From Comamonadaceae bacterium (lineage in GTDB: Bacteria; Pseudomonadota; Gammaproteobacteria; Burkholderiales; Burkholderiaceae_C), in NCBI GenBank assembly GCA_947372865.1, contig CANBVJ010000025.1, positions 1 to 42,421 of the forward strand: a stretch of DNA of 42,421 nucleotides, in the 5' to 3' direction. The notes beneath the pieces are model-generated. The model saw only the letters and a program-made list of their open reading frames with translations, did not search any database and was not told where the DNA came from. The translations under genes were made by a program, and so were the position numbers. Positions 18,529 to 27,778 of this stretch are shown piece by piece; the first letter of the stretch is position 1, and each line of letters starts with the position of its first letter.

Positions 18529-18656
18529 GGCGAACGTATTGGCATATTCCCTTAGAGAAACGCAGTTTTTACCCCTGCGTGGCAATTTTTGAAATTGATT
18601 GCACCGCCATATGGCGCAGTTTGCAAATTCGCTTGCTTGCCGCTGCGCGGCACAAA

Positions 18657-19604
18657 TCAGCGCAAGCGGGAGCGTTCGTCCTTGGGCCGCACGCCAAAAC
18701 GGCGGCGGTAGGCCCGAGAAAAGTGCGACGGTGTCGCAAAACCACAGGCCAACGCAATCGCCATCAAGCCCATATCGCTTTGTTCGAGCAACTGGCGTGC
18801 ACGGTCCAGGCGCAGTGACAGGTAGAAGGCCGCTGGCGAGACCTGTAAATGCGCGGCAAACAGGCGCTCCATCTGGCGCCGGGTCACACCCATCGCCGCA
18901 GCCAAGGCGTCCATCACTATTACTTCTTCCAGATGCGCTTGCATGGTCTGAATGGCCTGCACGAGTTTTTTGTCGTGCACGCCAAAGCGCGCCACCACTT
19001 CGGTGCGCTGGTGTTCGGACGGGCTGCGCACCGGGCCGTGCAAAAACTGCTCGGACACGGTGGCCGCCAGCGCCTGGCCGTGGCGTTGGCTGATCAGGGC
19101 CAGCACCATGTCCATGGCGGCCGTGCCCCCGGCGCAGGTGATGCGCCGTTCGCCCCGCTCAAACAGCTCTTGCGTCACGGTCAGGTTCGGGAAACGTTCC
19201 TTGAAGGCCGACTGCGCCTCCCAATGCAGTGTGACCGGGTGGCCGCCCAAGAGGCGCGCCTGCGCCAGCACAAAAGCGCCCGTGTCGATGGCACCCAGCG
19301 TGGCGCCCTGGCGGTCCAACTGGCGCAGCGCCTCGCCCAAGGCGCTTTGGTAATGCTGTAAGGGGTTAAAGCCGGCCACCACAAACAGGGTTTGCACCGC
19401 CTGCGCACTGGCCAGCGCCCCATCCACATTGAGCGACATGCCGTTGCTGGCGCGCACCGGGCCGCCGTCCTGGCTCAGGATTTTCCAGCGGTAGGCGTCG
19501 GGCACAAAGCGGTTGGCTACGCGCAGCGGTTCCACGGCCGAGGCAAAGCCCATGACCGAGAACTCGGGCAGCAGCAGGAAATGGAACTCCTGCGTTTCCA
19601 GCAC
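18657..19604 (-). CDS. GlxA/CdhR-family transcriptional regulator (DJ-1/PfpI plus AraC HTH)
   Basis: 315 residues from a GTG at 19604, placed 6 bases from the enoyl-CoA hydratase stop; the frame runs on upstream inside that gene but without family similarity. The N-terminal class-I glutamine-amidotransferase-like domain starts HFLLLPEFSVMGFASAVEPL, the pattern of the carnitine regulator CdhR and the betaine regulator GbdR. The C-terminal about 95 residues form an AraC double HTH (MDALAAAMGVTRRQMERLF and IALACGFATPSHFSRAYRRR). It is the last gene of the carnitine operon and directly upstream of the ABC uptake genes. It probably activates both in response to carnitine or a derivative. Confidence 0.9.
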   Translation of the reverse strand: MLETQEFHFLLLPEFSVMGFASAVEPLRVANRFVPDAYRWKILSQDGGPVRASNGMSLNVDGALASAQAVQTLFVVAGFNPLQHYQSALGEALRQLDRQGATLGAIDTGAFVLAQARLLGGHPVTLHWEAQSAFKERFPNLTVTQELFERGERRITCAGGTAAMDMVLALISQRHGQALAATVSEQFLHGPVRSPSEHQRTEVVARFGVHDKKLVQAIQTMQAHLEEVIVMDALAAAMGVTRRQMERLFAAHLQVSPAAFYLSLRLDRARQLLEQSDMGLMAIALACGFATPSHFSRAYRRRFGVRPKDERSRLR

Positions 19605-19609
19605 GGTGC

Positions 19610-20404
19610 TCAGCGCCCGGTCCAGCGCGGCGGCCTTTTTTCTGAAAAAGCCAGCGGGCCTTCGGCGGCGTCTTGGGATTGCAGCATGGCGCGGTAGATG
19701 GGCAGATCGCCCTGGCGCAGCGTGCGATAGCCGGTCTGCAAATCTTGGCCCTCGGTGGCGCTGACGATTTCCTTGACCGCAGCCACCGCCAGCGGCGCGG
19801 CCTGCACAATCTGCTGCGCCATTGCGCGCGCGCAATCCATTAATTCGGCAGCGGGCGTGACCTGATTCAATAAACCCCAGCGCAGCGCCTCAGGTGCGCC
19901 CATGCGCCGCCCGGTCAGCAGCAGCTCCATGGCCAGCGCGCGCGGCAGGCGCCGGGGCAGGCGCAGCAAGCCGCCCGAATCCGCCACCATGCCCAGCTTG
20001 ACTTCGGGCAGGGCAAATTCGGCCGTGTCGCTGGCCAGCATCAGGTCTGCTGCCAGCGCCAGCTCAAACCCGCCGCCCATGGCCAAGCCGTTGACGGCGG
20101 CGATTACCGGTTTGCCCAGACTGAAAAACTCAGTCAGGCCACCAAAACCGCCAGGGCCGTGGTCGGCGTCAATGGCCTCGCCTTCGGTGGCACCGGCCAG
20201 GTCCCAGCCGGCCGAGAAAAAGCGCCCGGTGCCGGTCAGGATGGCTACGCGCAGCGTCGGGTCGTTTTGCAGCTGTGCAAAAGCCGCGTACAGCGCCAGA
20301 CTCGTGGGCACGTTAATGGCGTTGGCCTTGGGCCGGTTCAGGGTGATGGTGAGCACGCCGCCTTCGGCGTGGGTGTGCACGGCGGCGGTATCAAGCATGG
20401 GCAT
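19610..20404 (-). CDS. enoyl-CoA hydratase/isomerase family (CaiD-like role proposed)
   Basis: Crotonase-fold protein, 264 residues, the usual full length with the typical end [12 protein letters not shown]. The oxyanion-hole block is [23 protein letters not shown] and the second conserved region is [20 protein letters not shown]. It would hydrate a trans-2-enoyl-CoA. In this operon hydration of crotonobetainyl-CoA to carnitinyl-CoA is the natural proposal, since the next steps act on carnitine. It overlaps the ligase gene by 14 bases. The fold is certain, the substrate is inferred. Confidence 0.9.
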   Translation of the reverse strand: MPMLDTAAVHTHAEGGVLTITLNRPKANAINVPTSLALYAAFAQLQNDPTLRVAILTGTGRFFSAGWDLAGATEGEAIDADHGPGGFGGLTEFFSLGKPVIAAVNGLAMGGGFELALAADLMLASDTAEFALPEVKLGMVADSGGLLRLPRRLPRALAMELLLTGRRMGAPEALRWGLLNQVTPAAELMDCARAMAQQIVQAAPLAVAAVKEIVSATEGQDLQTGYRTLRQGDLPIYRAMLQSQDAAEGPLAFSEKRPPRWTGR

Positions 20405-22511
20405 CTCCTTGCAAGCGAATCAGGGCGTCCACGGCCAGCACGCCTTGGGGCATCACCAGCACGGGGTTGACATCGAGTTCCAGTAAACGGTCAGCATTCG
20501 CTTGGGCGTAGTCGGCCACCGCCATCACAGCGTCCACCAGCGCGACCACATCGCCCGCCGGGCGGCCGCGAAAGCCGCGCAGCAGCGGTGCCATTTTGAG
20601 CGCCTCTAGCGCCGCCTGCACCTCATGGCGCTGCACCGGCAGCAGCAAGGTGCGCGCGTCTTGCAACAACTCCACCAGCACGCCGCCCGCGCCCACGGTG
20701 AGCGACAGGCCAAACTGCGCGTCGCGCTGCACGCCCACAATCACTTCGGCCACCACATTGGAGGCCATTTGCTCGACCAAAAAATGGTCCGACAAGCCCG
20801 CCATCTGGATCAGCGCTGCTTGCACTTGGGCGGCGTTGGTCAGGTTCAGGTGCACCGCACCGGCCTCGGTTTTGTGCGCCAAGTGTTCGGACACGGCCTT
20901 GAGCACCACGGGGTAGCCCAGCGCGTCAGCGGCTTGCAGCACCTGCGCTGCGGGCACCACCTGGCCCTGGGGTACCGGCAGGCCAAACGCGGCCAGAGCG
21001 CGTTTGCTGGCGGCCTCGTCCAAGGTTCGAGGTGCGCCCATCTGCAACGCTTGCATCGGCAGCAAGGGCGTCAAGCCCGCTTGCGCACGGGCTGCAGCGC
21101 CGATCTGCGCGGCATGGGCAATGGCGTCCAGGCAATCGGGCAGGCCGTGCATGGGCGCAATGCCCCGGGCCATGAGCGCCTGGGCGTAGTCTTCGGGCAG
21201 GTCTTCGGGCAGGCTGGCGACCACGGTGGCGGCTTTGTTGCCCGACGCGTGTCCGGCGTGGGCGGCGGCCACAAAAGCGTCTACCGTGGTGCCCCAGCTC
21301 TCGGCGCTGCAGCGGTCCAGGCGCGGGTAGTCCAGCACCAGCAGGTGGGCGTCAAACTGGCAGTCCATCAGGCCGGAAAAGCATTCGGTCTGCGCCGCCA
21401 GGTCGCCCCAGATATAGGTGTGGTAGTCCAGCGGATTGGCGACTGTGACCTTGTCGCCCAGCACCGCGTGCAGGCGCGTTTGGGCGGCGGGGGGAATGGC
21501 CGGCATGTCCAGGCCGCGCGGCTGCGCCAGGTCCGCCACCAGCGAGGCTTCGCCGCCCGAGCAACTCGCCGAAATAATGCGCCTGCCCCCCAGCGGTCCG
21601 TGCACGTGCAAAAACTTGCAGGTCTCTATCAGCCCTGCGGGGTCACGCACGCGGGCCACGCCGCAGCGGGCAAACAGCGCGTCGTACAAGGCGTCGGGCC
21701 CGGCCAGCGAACTGGTGTGGCTCATGGCGGTTTGCGCGCCCAGCGCCGACGAACCCGCCTTGAGTGCCACCAGCGGCACGCCCTGGCGCAGCGCCTTAAG
21801 CGCCACGCGCGAGAACGCGGCCACGTCGTCCAGCCCCTCGATGTGCATGCCGATCACGCTCACGCGCGGGTCGGCCAAGAGCGCGTCCACCAGACTTTCC
21901 ATGCTGCTACCGGCCTTGTTGCCCACGGTAATCAGGTAGGCCAGGGGCAACGCGCGCCGTTGCATGGTCAGGTTCAGGCCGATGTTGCCGCTTTGCGTAA
22001 TCAGCGCCACGCCGCGCTCCACCCGCTGGCCGCCGTGCTGGTCAGGCCACAGCGCTACGCCGTCCAAATAGTTGAGCATGCCGTAGCAGTTGGGCCCTAG
22101 CAGCGCCATTTCATCCGCGTTGTGGACAAGCTGCTGCTGCAAGGTGACGCCTTCGCCGCCCACCTCGGCAAAGCCCGAGGCATAGCAAATCACACCACCG
22201 GCACCGCGCCCGGCCAACTGGCCCACGATGTCTACCGTGGCGTGGCGCGGCGCGGCTACAAAGCTGGCGTCAGGCGCCTGCGGCAGCGAGGCCACGTCGG
22301 GGTAGCAGGCAATACCTTCAACCGAGGCGCGTGTGGGATGCACCGGCCAGAGCTGGCCACCGTAACCGAGCTTGCGGCATTGGCGAATCGCCTCAGCCGC
22401 CGCAGCGCCACCGAACACCGCAATATGGCGTGGCGAAAACAGGCGTTGCAACTGCGCGCGGCCGGCGCCGTCTTGCTCCGCACGCTCTGCAGGCGCGGCA
22501 GGCCTGCTCAC
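20391..22511 (-). CDS. acyl-CoA ligase, ADP-forming (acetyl-CoA synthetase alpha-beta fusion type)
   Basis: 706-residue NDP-forming acyl-CoA synthetase. The N-terminal CoA-binding domain starts [20 protein letters not shown]; succinyl-CoA-synthetase-like domains carry [12 protein letters not shown] and [17 protein letters not shown]. The C-terminal ATP-grasp domain (about residues 480-706) has [20 protein letters not shown], including the conserved His. It would join a carboxylate to CoA with release of ADP and phosphate. In this operon the substrate is probably gamma-butyrobetaine, crotonobetaine or a related trimethylammonio acid, replacing the AMP-forming CaiC. It overlaps both neighbours, so it is translationally coupled. 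Confidence 0.9.
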   Translation of the reverse strand: MSRPAAPAERAEQDGAGRAQLQRLFSPRHIAVFGGAAAAEAIRQCRKLGYGGQLWPVHPTRASVEGIACYPDVASLPQAPDASFVAAPRHATVDIVGQLAGRGAGGVICYASGFAEVGGEGVTLQQQLVHNADEMALLGPNCYGMLNYLDGVALWPDQHGGQRVERGVALITQSGNIGLNLTMQRRALPLAYLITVGNKAGSSMESLVDALLADPRVSVIGMHIEGLDDVAAFSRVALKALRQGVPLVALKAGSSALGAQTAMSHTSSLAGPDALYDALFARCGVARVRDPAGLIETCKFLHVHGPLGGRRIISASCSGGEASLVADLAQPRGLDMPAIPPAAQTRLHAVLGDKVTVANPLDYHTYIWGDLAAQTECFSGLMDCQFDAHLLVLDYPRLDRCSAESWGTTVDAFVAAAHAGHASGNKAATVVASLPEDLPEDYAQALMARGIAPMHGLPDCLDAIAHAAQIGAAARAQAGLTPLLPMQALQMGAPRTLDEAASKRALAAFGLPVPQGQVVPAAQVLQAADALGYPVVLKAVSEHLAHKTEAGAVHLNLTNAAQVQAALIQMAGLSDHFLVEQMASNVVAEVIVGVQRDAQFGLSLTVGAGGVLVELLQDARTLLLPVQRHEVQAALEALKMAPLLRGFRGRPAGDVVALVDAVMAVADYAQANADRLLELDVNPVLVMPQGVLAVDALIRLQGDAHA

Positions 22512-23680
22512 GCGCCGTGCACGCGCAGCATGGCGCGCGAGATGATGTGGCGCTGGATTTCGCTGGTGCCGTCCCAGATGCGTTCCACCCGCGCATCGCG
22601 CCAGTAGCGCTCAATGGGCAACTGGTTCATCAGGCCCATGCCACCGAAGATTTGCAGCGCGTTGTCGGTCACCCGCGCCAGCGCCTCCGAGGCGAACAAC
22701 TTGGCCATGGCCGCGTCCGAATCGGTCATGGTGCCCTGGTCGCATTTCCAGGCGGCTTGCAGTGTCAAGAGTTCAGCCGCAGCCAGCTCGGTGGCCATGT
22801 CGGCGAGCTTGAAGCCCGTGCCCTGGAACTTTCCAATGGGCTGGCCAAACTGCTTGCGCGTGGCGGCCCATTCCGTAGCCATTTCCATCACCCGCTGGCC
22901 GCGCCCCACGCTGGTGGCGGCCACCGTCAGGCGGGTGGCGCCCAGCCACTGGCCCATCAAATCAAACCCAGCGCCCTCGTCGCCCAGGCGTTTGTAAGCC
23001 GGCACGCGGCAGTCGGTAAAAAACAGCTCGCACTGGTGGTAGCCCCGGTGCGAGACGCAGGCGGGGCCCCGGCGCACGGTCAGGCCGGGCGAATTCAGGT
23101 CCACCAAAAAGCCGGTGATCTTTTTCTTGGGGCCGTGCTTGGTGTCTTCGACGCCGGTGGCGGCAAACAGCACCACAAAGTCGCTCATGTCGGCGTGGCT
23201 GATGAAGTGCTTGGTGCCGTTGATCAGGTAGTCGGCGTCCTCCCCGCTGCCGTCGCGCGTGGCCCGGGTTTGCATCCCGCGCACGTCCGAGCCAGCGTTG
23301 GGTTCGGTCATGGCCAGGCAGTCGTGGCGCTCGCCACGGATGGTGGGCAGCAAATATTCTTCAATCTGCGCGCCTTCGCAGGCCCGCAAGATGTTGCTGG
23401 GGCGGGCGATCAGCATTTGCAAGCCATAAGACGCGCGCCCGAGTTCGCGCTCCATCAGCGTGATGCTGAAGTTGTCCAGCCCGCCGCCGCCGAGTTCGGC
23501 CGGCATATTGGCGGCGTACAAGCCCACCTCAATCGCCTTGGCCTGGATGGACTGCGCCAGCTCGGGCGCAATGGCGTCGGTGCGCTCGACTTCGTCCTCA
23601 TAGGGGTAAAGCTCTTTTTCGACAAAGGCACGCACCGTGTCCACGATCATGGTGTGTTCGCTGCTGAGTTGGAAATGCAT
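22508..23680 (-). CDS. acyl-CoA dehydrogenase
   Basis: FAD-dependent acyl-CoA dehydrogenase, 390 residues, full length. Flavin and substrate blocks are CLAMTEPNAGSDVRGM, and the C-terminal ALQIFGGMGLMNQLPIERYWRDARV. At the position of the usual catalytic Glu (YEGT in MCAD) it has Asp370 in IWDGTSEIQRH, a notable substitution. It would make a 2,3-enoyl-CoA, most simply gamma-butyrobetainyl-CoA to crotonobetainyl-CoA. An electron-transfer flavoprotein would be the electron acceptor, but none is encoded nearby. The start overlaps nothing upstream (20 bases after the thioesterase) and its stop overlaps the ligase start. Confidence 0.9.
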   Translation of the reverse strand: MHFQLSSEHTMIVDTVRAFVEKELYPYEDEVERTDAIAPELAQSIQAKAIEVGLYAANMPAELGGGGLDNFSITLMERELGRASYGLQMLIARPSNILRACEGAQIEEYLLPTIRGERHDCLAMTEPNAGSDVRGMQTRATRDGSGEDADYLINGTKHFISHADMSDFVVLFAATGVEDTKHGPKKKITGFLVDLNSPGLTVRRGPACVSHRGYHQCELFFTDCRVPAYKRLGDEGAGFDLMGQWLGATRLTVAATSVGRGQRVMEMATEWAATRKQFGQPIGKFQGTGFKLADMATELAAAELLTLQAAWKCDQGTMTDSDAAMAKLFASEALARVTDNALQIFGGMGLMNQLPIERYWRDARVERIWDGTSEIQRHIISRAMLRVHGA

Positions 23681-23700
23681 GGCGGGGATCTTTCGGAAAT

Positions 23701-24276
23701 TCAGGCCGTTTTGCGGCGAATGCCCATGGGCTTGCCCACCTGGGGCGGCGTGGACAGGCTGGCGTGGGCTTGGGCAATGGCTTGCAGGCGCGCCTGCAAA
23801 TCGGCAGGCATGGGCGTGGAGCGGCCCTGGGCCATGTCCACATGCACCAGCATTTGCTCGGCCGTGGCCAGCAGGTCGCCGGTGGTGGCGTGGTGCATCG
23901 CATGAAAGATGTGCACGCGCTTGTCATCTTGGTCGAGCAACTGCAAGGTCAGGCGCAGGGGCTCGCCCTCGGCCACTTCCTGGATGTTGTGGATATGGGT
24001 TTCTACGGTGTAGAGCGACTGGCCGCCCTGGTCGCGGTAGGCCTCGTCAATGCCCACAAAGCGAAAAAACGCGTCCGAGTTGTCGCCAAACACCAGCAAG
24101 TAACAAGACTCGCTCATGTGGCCGTTGTAGTCCACCCATGCGGGCAGCACGGTGGGGCGGTACTGGCACAGGGGCGCGGCAATCGCCGCGGCCGGGTTCC
24201 ACGGTGGCGCGGGCGTGCCTTCGAGCGGGGTGCTCAGGCCGTGGGATTTTTTGGTGGGGGCGTCAGGGGCGGTCAT
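23701..24276 (-). CDS. hotdog-fold acyl-CoA thioesterase (first copy)
   Basis: 191 residues of the 4HBT/FabZ-like hotdog family. The active-site segment WVDYNGHMSESCYLLVF has the conserved Asp, and the core strand region HIHNIQEVAEGEPLRLTLQL follows. A proline-rich extension of about 40 residues precedes the domain. In carnitine catabolism a thioesterase of this family frees glycine betaine from betainyl-CoA. A second, shorter homolog lies at 25404-25901, so the two probably act on different CoA esters, for example betainyl-CoA and carnitinyl-CoA. Confidence 0.88.
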   Translation of the reverse strand: MTAPDAPTKKSHGLSTPLEGTPAPPWNPAAAIAAPLCQYRPTVLPAWVDYNGHMSESCYLLVFGDNSDAFFRFVGIDEAYRDQGGQSLYTVETHIHNIQEVAEGEPLRLTLQLLDQDDKRVHIFHAMHHATTGDLLATAEQMLVHVDMAQGRSTPMPADLQARLQAIAQAHASLSTPPQVGKPMGIRRKTA

Positions 24277-24299
24277 GGATAAAAAAATAGTTCTGGGTT

Positions 24300-25400
24300 T
24301 CAGGGTGGGGCCAGCAACACGATTTTTCCGACAAAGTCTTTTGCAGCAAAGGCGGCCTGGGCCAAGGCAATGTCGCGCAACGCAAAGGTCTGGGCCACCA
24401 CTGGCGCGATCTCGCCGCGTTCGATGTAGCCCACCAAGTTGTCAAAAATGCGGTCGTCCTGAAAAGTGCAACCCACCAGCGTGAGGTCTTTGAGGTACAG
24501 GGTGCGTAAATCCAGGGCCACCACCGGCCCGGCAATCGCGCCCGAGGTGGCGTAGCGGCCGCCGCGCCGCAATACATCAAGCAACACAGGCCACTGCGCG
24601 CCACCCACCAGGTCGATAACCACGTCCACGCTCTCGGCGCCCAAGGCTTGCGCCAGATCGGCGTCACGCGCCAGGCATTCGGCCGCGCCCAGGGCACGCA
24701 CGGCGGCGTGTTTGTCGGCGCCCGCCACGGCCACCACGTGTACGCCCCGGCGCTGCGCAAGCTGCACTGCCGCGCTGCCCACGCCGCCCGATGCCCCGGT
24801 GACCAGCACGCGTTCACCGGCCTTGACGCCTGCGCGGTCCACCAGGTTTTCTGCAGTGGAATAGGCGCATGGGAAAGACGCCAGTTCAGCGTCGCTCAAG
24901 GCGCTGCGCACCGCCACGGCGGCGTCTGCGGGCACGCGGGTGTATTGGGCAAAGCCGCCGTCGCATTCCGAGCCAAAGTACCAGCAGGCATAGGGGCGGT
25001 AATCCGCATAAGCGCGCAATATGGGCCGCACCAGCACGCGCTGGCCCAGGCGCGCGGCGTCCACGCCAGGGCCCACTGCGGCGATGTGGCCGCAACAATC
25101 GGCGCCCTGAATGCGCGGAAAAGCCATGGGCGTGCCGCCCCAGCTCGGGTCCGCGTCTTGCGCGCTGTCAAACGCGGCGGCGCCGTCCTCAGTAGCGCTG
25201 GCTGCAGTCTTGGAATACCAGCCCACGCGGGTGTTGATGTCGGTGTTGTTAACCGCGCTGGCGGCCACGCGGACCAGCACCTCGCCCGCGCGCGGCAGGG
25301 GCAAGGGCAAGTCGTCGCGGTAATGCAGGACCTCGGGCCCGCCAAAGGCGGTCAGCACCACGCCGTGCATGGTGGCGGGCAACGGGGCGTGGGCGGTCAT
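24300..25400 (-). CDS. MDR-superfamily zinc-type alcohol dehydrogenase / quinone oxidoreductase-like
   Basis: 366 residues with an N-terminal GroES-like domain (RAGEVLVRVAASAVNNTDI, RIQGADCCGHIAAVGPGVDA) and a Rossmann domain with VLVTGASGGVGSAAVQLA near residue 200. The GASGGVG pattern is typical of NADPH-dependent quinone oxidoreductase or enoyl reductase members. The classical structural zinc Cys cluster is not evident. It lies between the two thioesterase genes with 3- and 23-base gaps, so it belongs to the operon. Its step in carnitine catabolism is not known; reduction of an enoyl-CoA or of an aldehyde is possible. Confidence 0.85.
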   Translation of the reverse strand: MTAHAPLPATMHGVVLTAFGGPEVLHYRDDLPLPLPRAGEVLVRVAASAVNNTDINTRVGWYSKTAASATEDGAAAFDSAQDADPSWGGTPMAFPRIQGADCCGHIAAVGPGVDAARLGQRVLVRPILRAYADYRPYACWYFGSECDGGFAQYTRVPADAAVAVRSALSDAELASFPCAYSTAENLVDRAGVKAGERVLVTGASGGVGSAAVQLAQRRGVHVVAVAGADKHAAVRALGAAECLARDADLAQALGAESVDVVIDLVGGAQWPVLLDVLRRGGRYATSGAIAGPVVALDLRTLYLKDLTLVGCTFQDDRIFDNLVGYIERGEIAPVVAQTFALRDIALAQAAFAAKDFVGKIVLLAPP

Positions 25401-25403
25401 GGT

Positions 25404-25901
25404 TTATTTGGGCTGCGGCAGCGCCATCACCCGCCCGACCTGGGCCGGGCGCGGCAGCAGCGCGTGCTGCGCGGCGAGTGGCTGCAAATACGCGGCCACC
25501 TGGGGCGCAAAAGCCGTGGCGCGCGGGCCAGCCATGTCCACGTTGAGCAGCATCTGCTCGGTCAGCGCCAGCACTTGCGTTCCGCCTGCGGGGTGCAGAC
25601 TCAGGGCCACGTGCAGGCGCTTGGCGTCTAGGCCCAGCATCTGCAGGCGCACTTCCACGGCGGCACCTTGCTTGACCTCGTGCAGGTAATTGATATGCGC
25701 CTCCAGCGTAAACCACGAGTGGCCCGTGGCTTTGCGCCCGGCCTCATCCAGGCCGGCCAGGTCCATCAGCGCGTCCACCGCACTGCTAAACAGCACCATG
25801 TAATAACCATCGCGCAGGTGGCCGTTGAAGTCCACCCACGCGGGGCCAATGCTGCAGCGGTACACCACCGGCAGCGCCGGGGCGCTATTCAGCTCAGGCA
25901 T
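25404..25901 (-). CDS. hotdog-fold thioesterase, probable betainyl-CoA thioesterase
   Basis: 165-residue 4HBT-type thioesterase. It has [21 protein letters not shown] with the conserved Asp, and [21 protein letters not shown]. Its start overlaps the end of the carnitine dehydrogenase gene by 8 bases. In other proteobacteria this thioesterase is sometimes fused to carnitine dehydrogenase, which makes this copy the better candidate for hydrolysing betainyl-CoA to glycine betaine. The assignment combines family knowledge with context. Confidence 0.88.
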   Translation of the reverse strand: MPELNSAPALPVVYRCSIGPAWVDFNGHLRDGYYMVLFSSAVDALMDLAGLDEAGRKATGHSWFTLEAHINYLHEVKQGAAVEVRLQMLGLDAKRLHVALSLHPAGGTQVLALTEQMLLNVDMAGPRATAFAPQVAAYLQPLAAQHALLPRPAQVGRVMALPQPK

Positions 25902-26859
25902 CGGGGGCGATTCCGTGTTTGATTTTGGTGGCCCGCACCGCTTCTTGCACCGCCATCAGGCAGTCGTCGCGGTAGCGTTCCCAGTCGGCAATGCTGCGGG
26001 TGCCGAGTTGCTCTACGCTGCCTTCGGCCACGGCGTCAAGCAGGCTGTCGGTGAGTTCGGGCGCTTCCAGCTTGGTCCAGGGCAATTTCAGCGCCGGGCC
26101 AAACTGGGCCATGAAGTGGCGCATGCCCGCGTCGCCGCCGGCCAGCGTATAGATCAAAAAGCTGCCCATGAACGACCAACGCATGCCTGCGCCAAAGCGA
26201 ATCGCATCGTCAATCTCGCCGGTAGTGGCCACGCCGTCGTTGACCAAATGCAAGGACTCGCGCCACATGGCCTCTAACAATCGGTCGGCGATAAAGCCGG
26301 GCACCTCTTTGCGCACGTGCAGTGGGCGCATGCCCAAGCTGCGGTAGACCTGCATGGCGGCTTGCACCGCCTCGGGCGCGGTGTTGACGCCGCCCACCAC
26401 CTCGACCAGCGGCAGCAAATACACCGGGTTGAACGGGTGGCCCACCACGCAGCGCTCGGGGTGCTGGGCATTGGCATAAAAGTCGGTGGGCAAAAGGCCC
26501 GAAGTGCTTGAGCCGATGAGCACGTTGGGGCGCGCGGCCGCCGTGATTTGCGCATGCAGCGACAGTTTGAGGTCTTGGCGCTCGGGCGCGCTTTCTTGAA
26601 TGAAGTCGGCATGCGCCACGCATTCTTCGACGGTGGCGACAAACTTCAGGCGGTCTTGCGAGGCGCCAGGCGCGAGGCCTTGGGCGGTGAGCGCGCCCCA
26701 GGCTTTGGCAGTGCGCTCGCGCAAGGCGGCCTCCGCACCGGGGGCTGGGTCCCAGGCAATCACGTCCAGGCCATGGGCCAGGGCGCGCGCCACCCAGCCG
26801 CTGCCGATGACGCCGGTGCCCAGGGCTGCGAAGGTTTTGATGTCGGTAATGAAGTTCAT
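25894..26859 (-). CDS. lcdH: L-carnitine 3-dehydrogenase
   Basis: NAD-dependent oxidation of L-carnitine to 3-dehydrocarnitine, 321 residues. The Rossmann motif GTGVIGSG (residues 14-21) is followed by Asp37 at the end of strand 2, favouring NAD over NADP. The catalytic block of 3-hydroxyacyl-CoA dehydrogenases is present as [19 protein letters not shown], with His142 and Glu154. The sequence lacks a fused thioesterase domain; that function is on the overlapping downstream gene. Directly downstream of a BKACE gene, this is the canonical carnitine degradation pair. A general 3-hydroxyacyl-CoA dehydrogenase is the alternative but fits the context less well. Confidence 0.9.
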   Translation of the reverse strand: MNFITDIKTFAALGTGVIGSGWVARALAHGLDVIAWDPAPGAEAALRERTAKAWGALTAQGLAPGASQDRLKFVATVEECVAHADFIQESAPERQDLKLSLHAQITAAARPNVLIGSSTSGLLPTDFYANAQHPERCVVGHPFNPVYLLPLVEVVGGVNTAPEAVQAAMQVYRSLGMRPLHVRKEVPGFIADRLLEAMWRESLHLVNDGVATTGEIDDAIRFGAGMRWSFMGSFLIYTLAGGDAGMRHFMAQFGPALKLPWTKLEAPELTDSLLDAVAEGSVEQLGTRSIADWERYRDDCLMAVQEAVRATKIKHGIAPDA

Positions 26860-26890
26860 GGTGTCTTGCGTAGTTCGGTTAACAAGCGGA

Positions 26891-27778
26891 TCAACCGCGT
26901 TTCTTGAGGCCCATTTTTTCGCGGCCCTGGGCTGGCGTCATGGGCCTGCCGCCCAGGCGGGTGATGATTTCCACCACGCGCTCGGTCAGCGAGCCATTGG
27001 TGGCCAGCACGCCTTTGTCCAGCCACAGGTTGTCTTCCAGCCCCACGCGCACATTGCCGCCCAGCAGCATGGCCTGCGCGGCCATAGGCATTTGGGCGCG
27101 GCCAATGCCAAAGCCCGACCACACCACGCCCGGCGGCAGGTTGTCCACCATGGCTTTCATGGTGGTGGTGTCGGCGGGTGCGCCCCAGGGGATGCCCAGG
27201 CAAAGCTGGAACAGCGGGTTGTCGAGCAAACCCTCTTTCATCATTTGCTTGGCAAACCACAGGTGGCCGGTGTCAAAAATTTCCAGCTCGGCTTTTACGC
27301 CCAGCTCGGTAATGCGCTTGGCGCCCGCGCGCAGCGCCACTGGGGTGGACACGTAAATCGTGTCGCCATCGCCAAAGTTCAGCGTGCCGCAGTCCAGGGT
27401 GCAGATTTCGGGCAGCAGTTGCTCCACGTGAATCAAGCGCGCCATGGGGCCAATCAGGTCGGTGTTGGGGCCGAATCGGGTGGGCGTCTCGCCGGGTCCG
27501 ATTTCCAAGTCGCCGCCCATGCCGGCGGTCAGGTTGACGATGATGTCCACGCCCGAGTCGCGGATGCGGTCCATCACTTCGGCGTACAAGGCCGGGTCGC
27601 GGCTGAACTGGCCGGTCTCGGGGTTGCGCACGTGGCAGTGCACCACGGTGGCGCCGGCCTTGGCCGCTTCCACCGCAGCGGCGGCGATTTGCGTGGGCGT
27701 GACGGGCACGTGCGGGCTTTTGCCAGCGGTGTCGCCCGCGCCGGTCAGGGCGCAGGTAATGATGACGTTGTTGTTCAT
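26891..27778 (-). CDS. BKACE (DUF849) beta-keto acid cleavage enzyme, dehydrocarnitine type
   Basis: Zinc-dependent condensing and cleaving enzyme, 295 residues. Metal ligands are His47 and His49 in VVHCHVR and Glu248 in RVGLEDNLW. The family reacts a beta-keto acid with acetyl-CoA to give acetoacetate and a new CoA ester; with 3-dehydrocarnitine the product is betainyl-CoA. The neighbouring carnitine dehydrogenase and thioesterases support this substrate over 3-keto-5-aminohexanoate. The start ATG overlaps the stop of the aldolase gene (ATGA). The 31-base gap to the dehydrogenase implies co-transcription. Confidence 0.93.
   Translation of the reverse strand: MNNNVIITCALTGAGDTAGKSPHVPVTPTQIAAAAVEAAKAGATVVHCHVRNPETGQFSRDPALYAEVMDRIRDSGVDIIVNLTAGMGGDLEIGPGETPTRFGPNTDLIGPMARLIHVEQLLPEICTLDCGTLNFGDGDTIYVSTPVALRAGAKRITELGVKAELEIFDTGHLWFAKQMMKEGLLDNPLFQLCLGIPWGAPADTTTMKAMVDNLPPGVVWSGFGIGRAQMPMAAQAMLLGGNVRVGLEDNLWLDKGVLATNGSLTERVVEIITRLGGRPMTPAQGREKMGLKKRG

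Noticed and set aside
19604-19835. Frameshift or fusion between the enoyl-CoA hydratase and the regulator
   Set aside because: The hydratase ends with a normal family C-terminus and the regulator begins with a normal N-terminus at a GTG; the long overlap is only an open frame.
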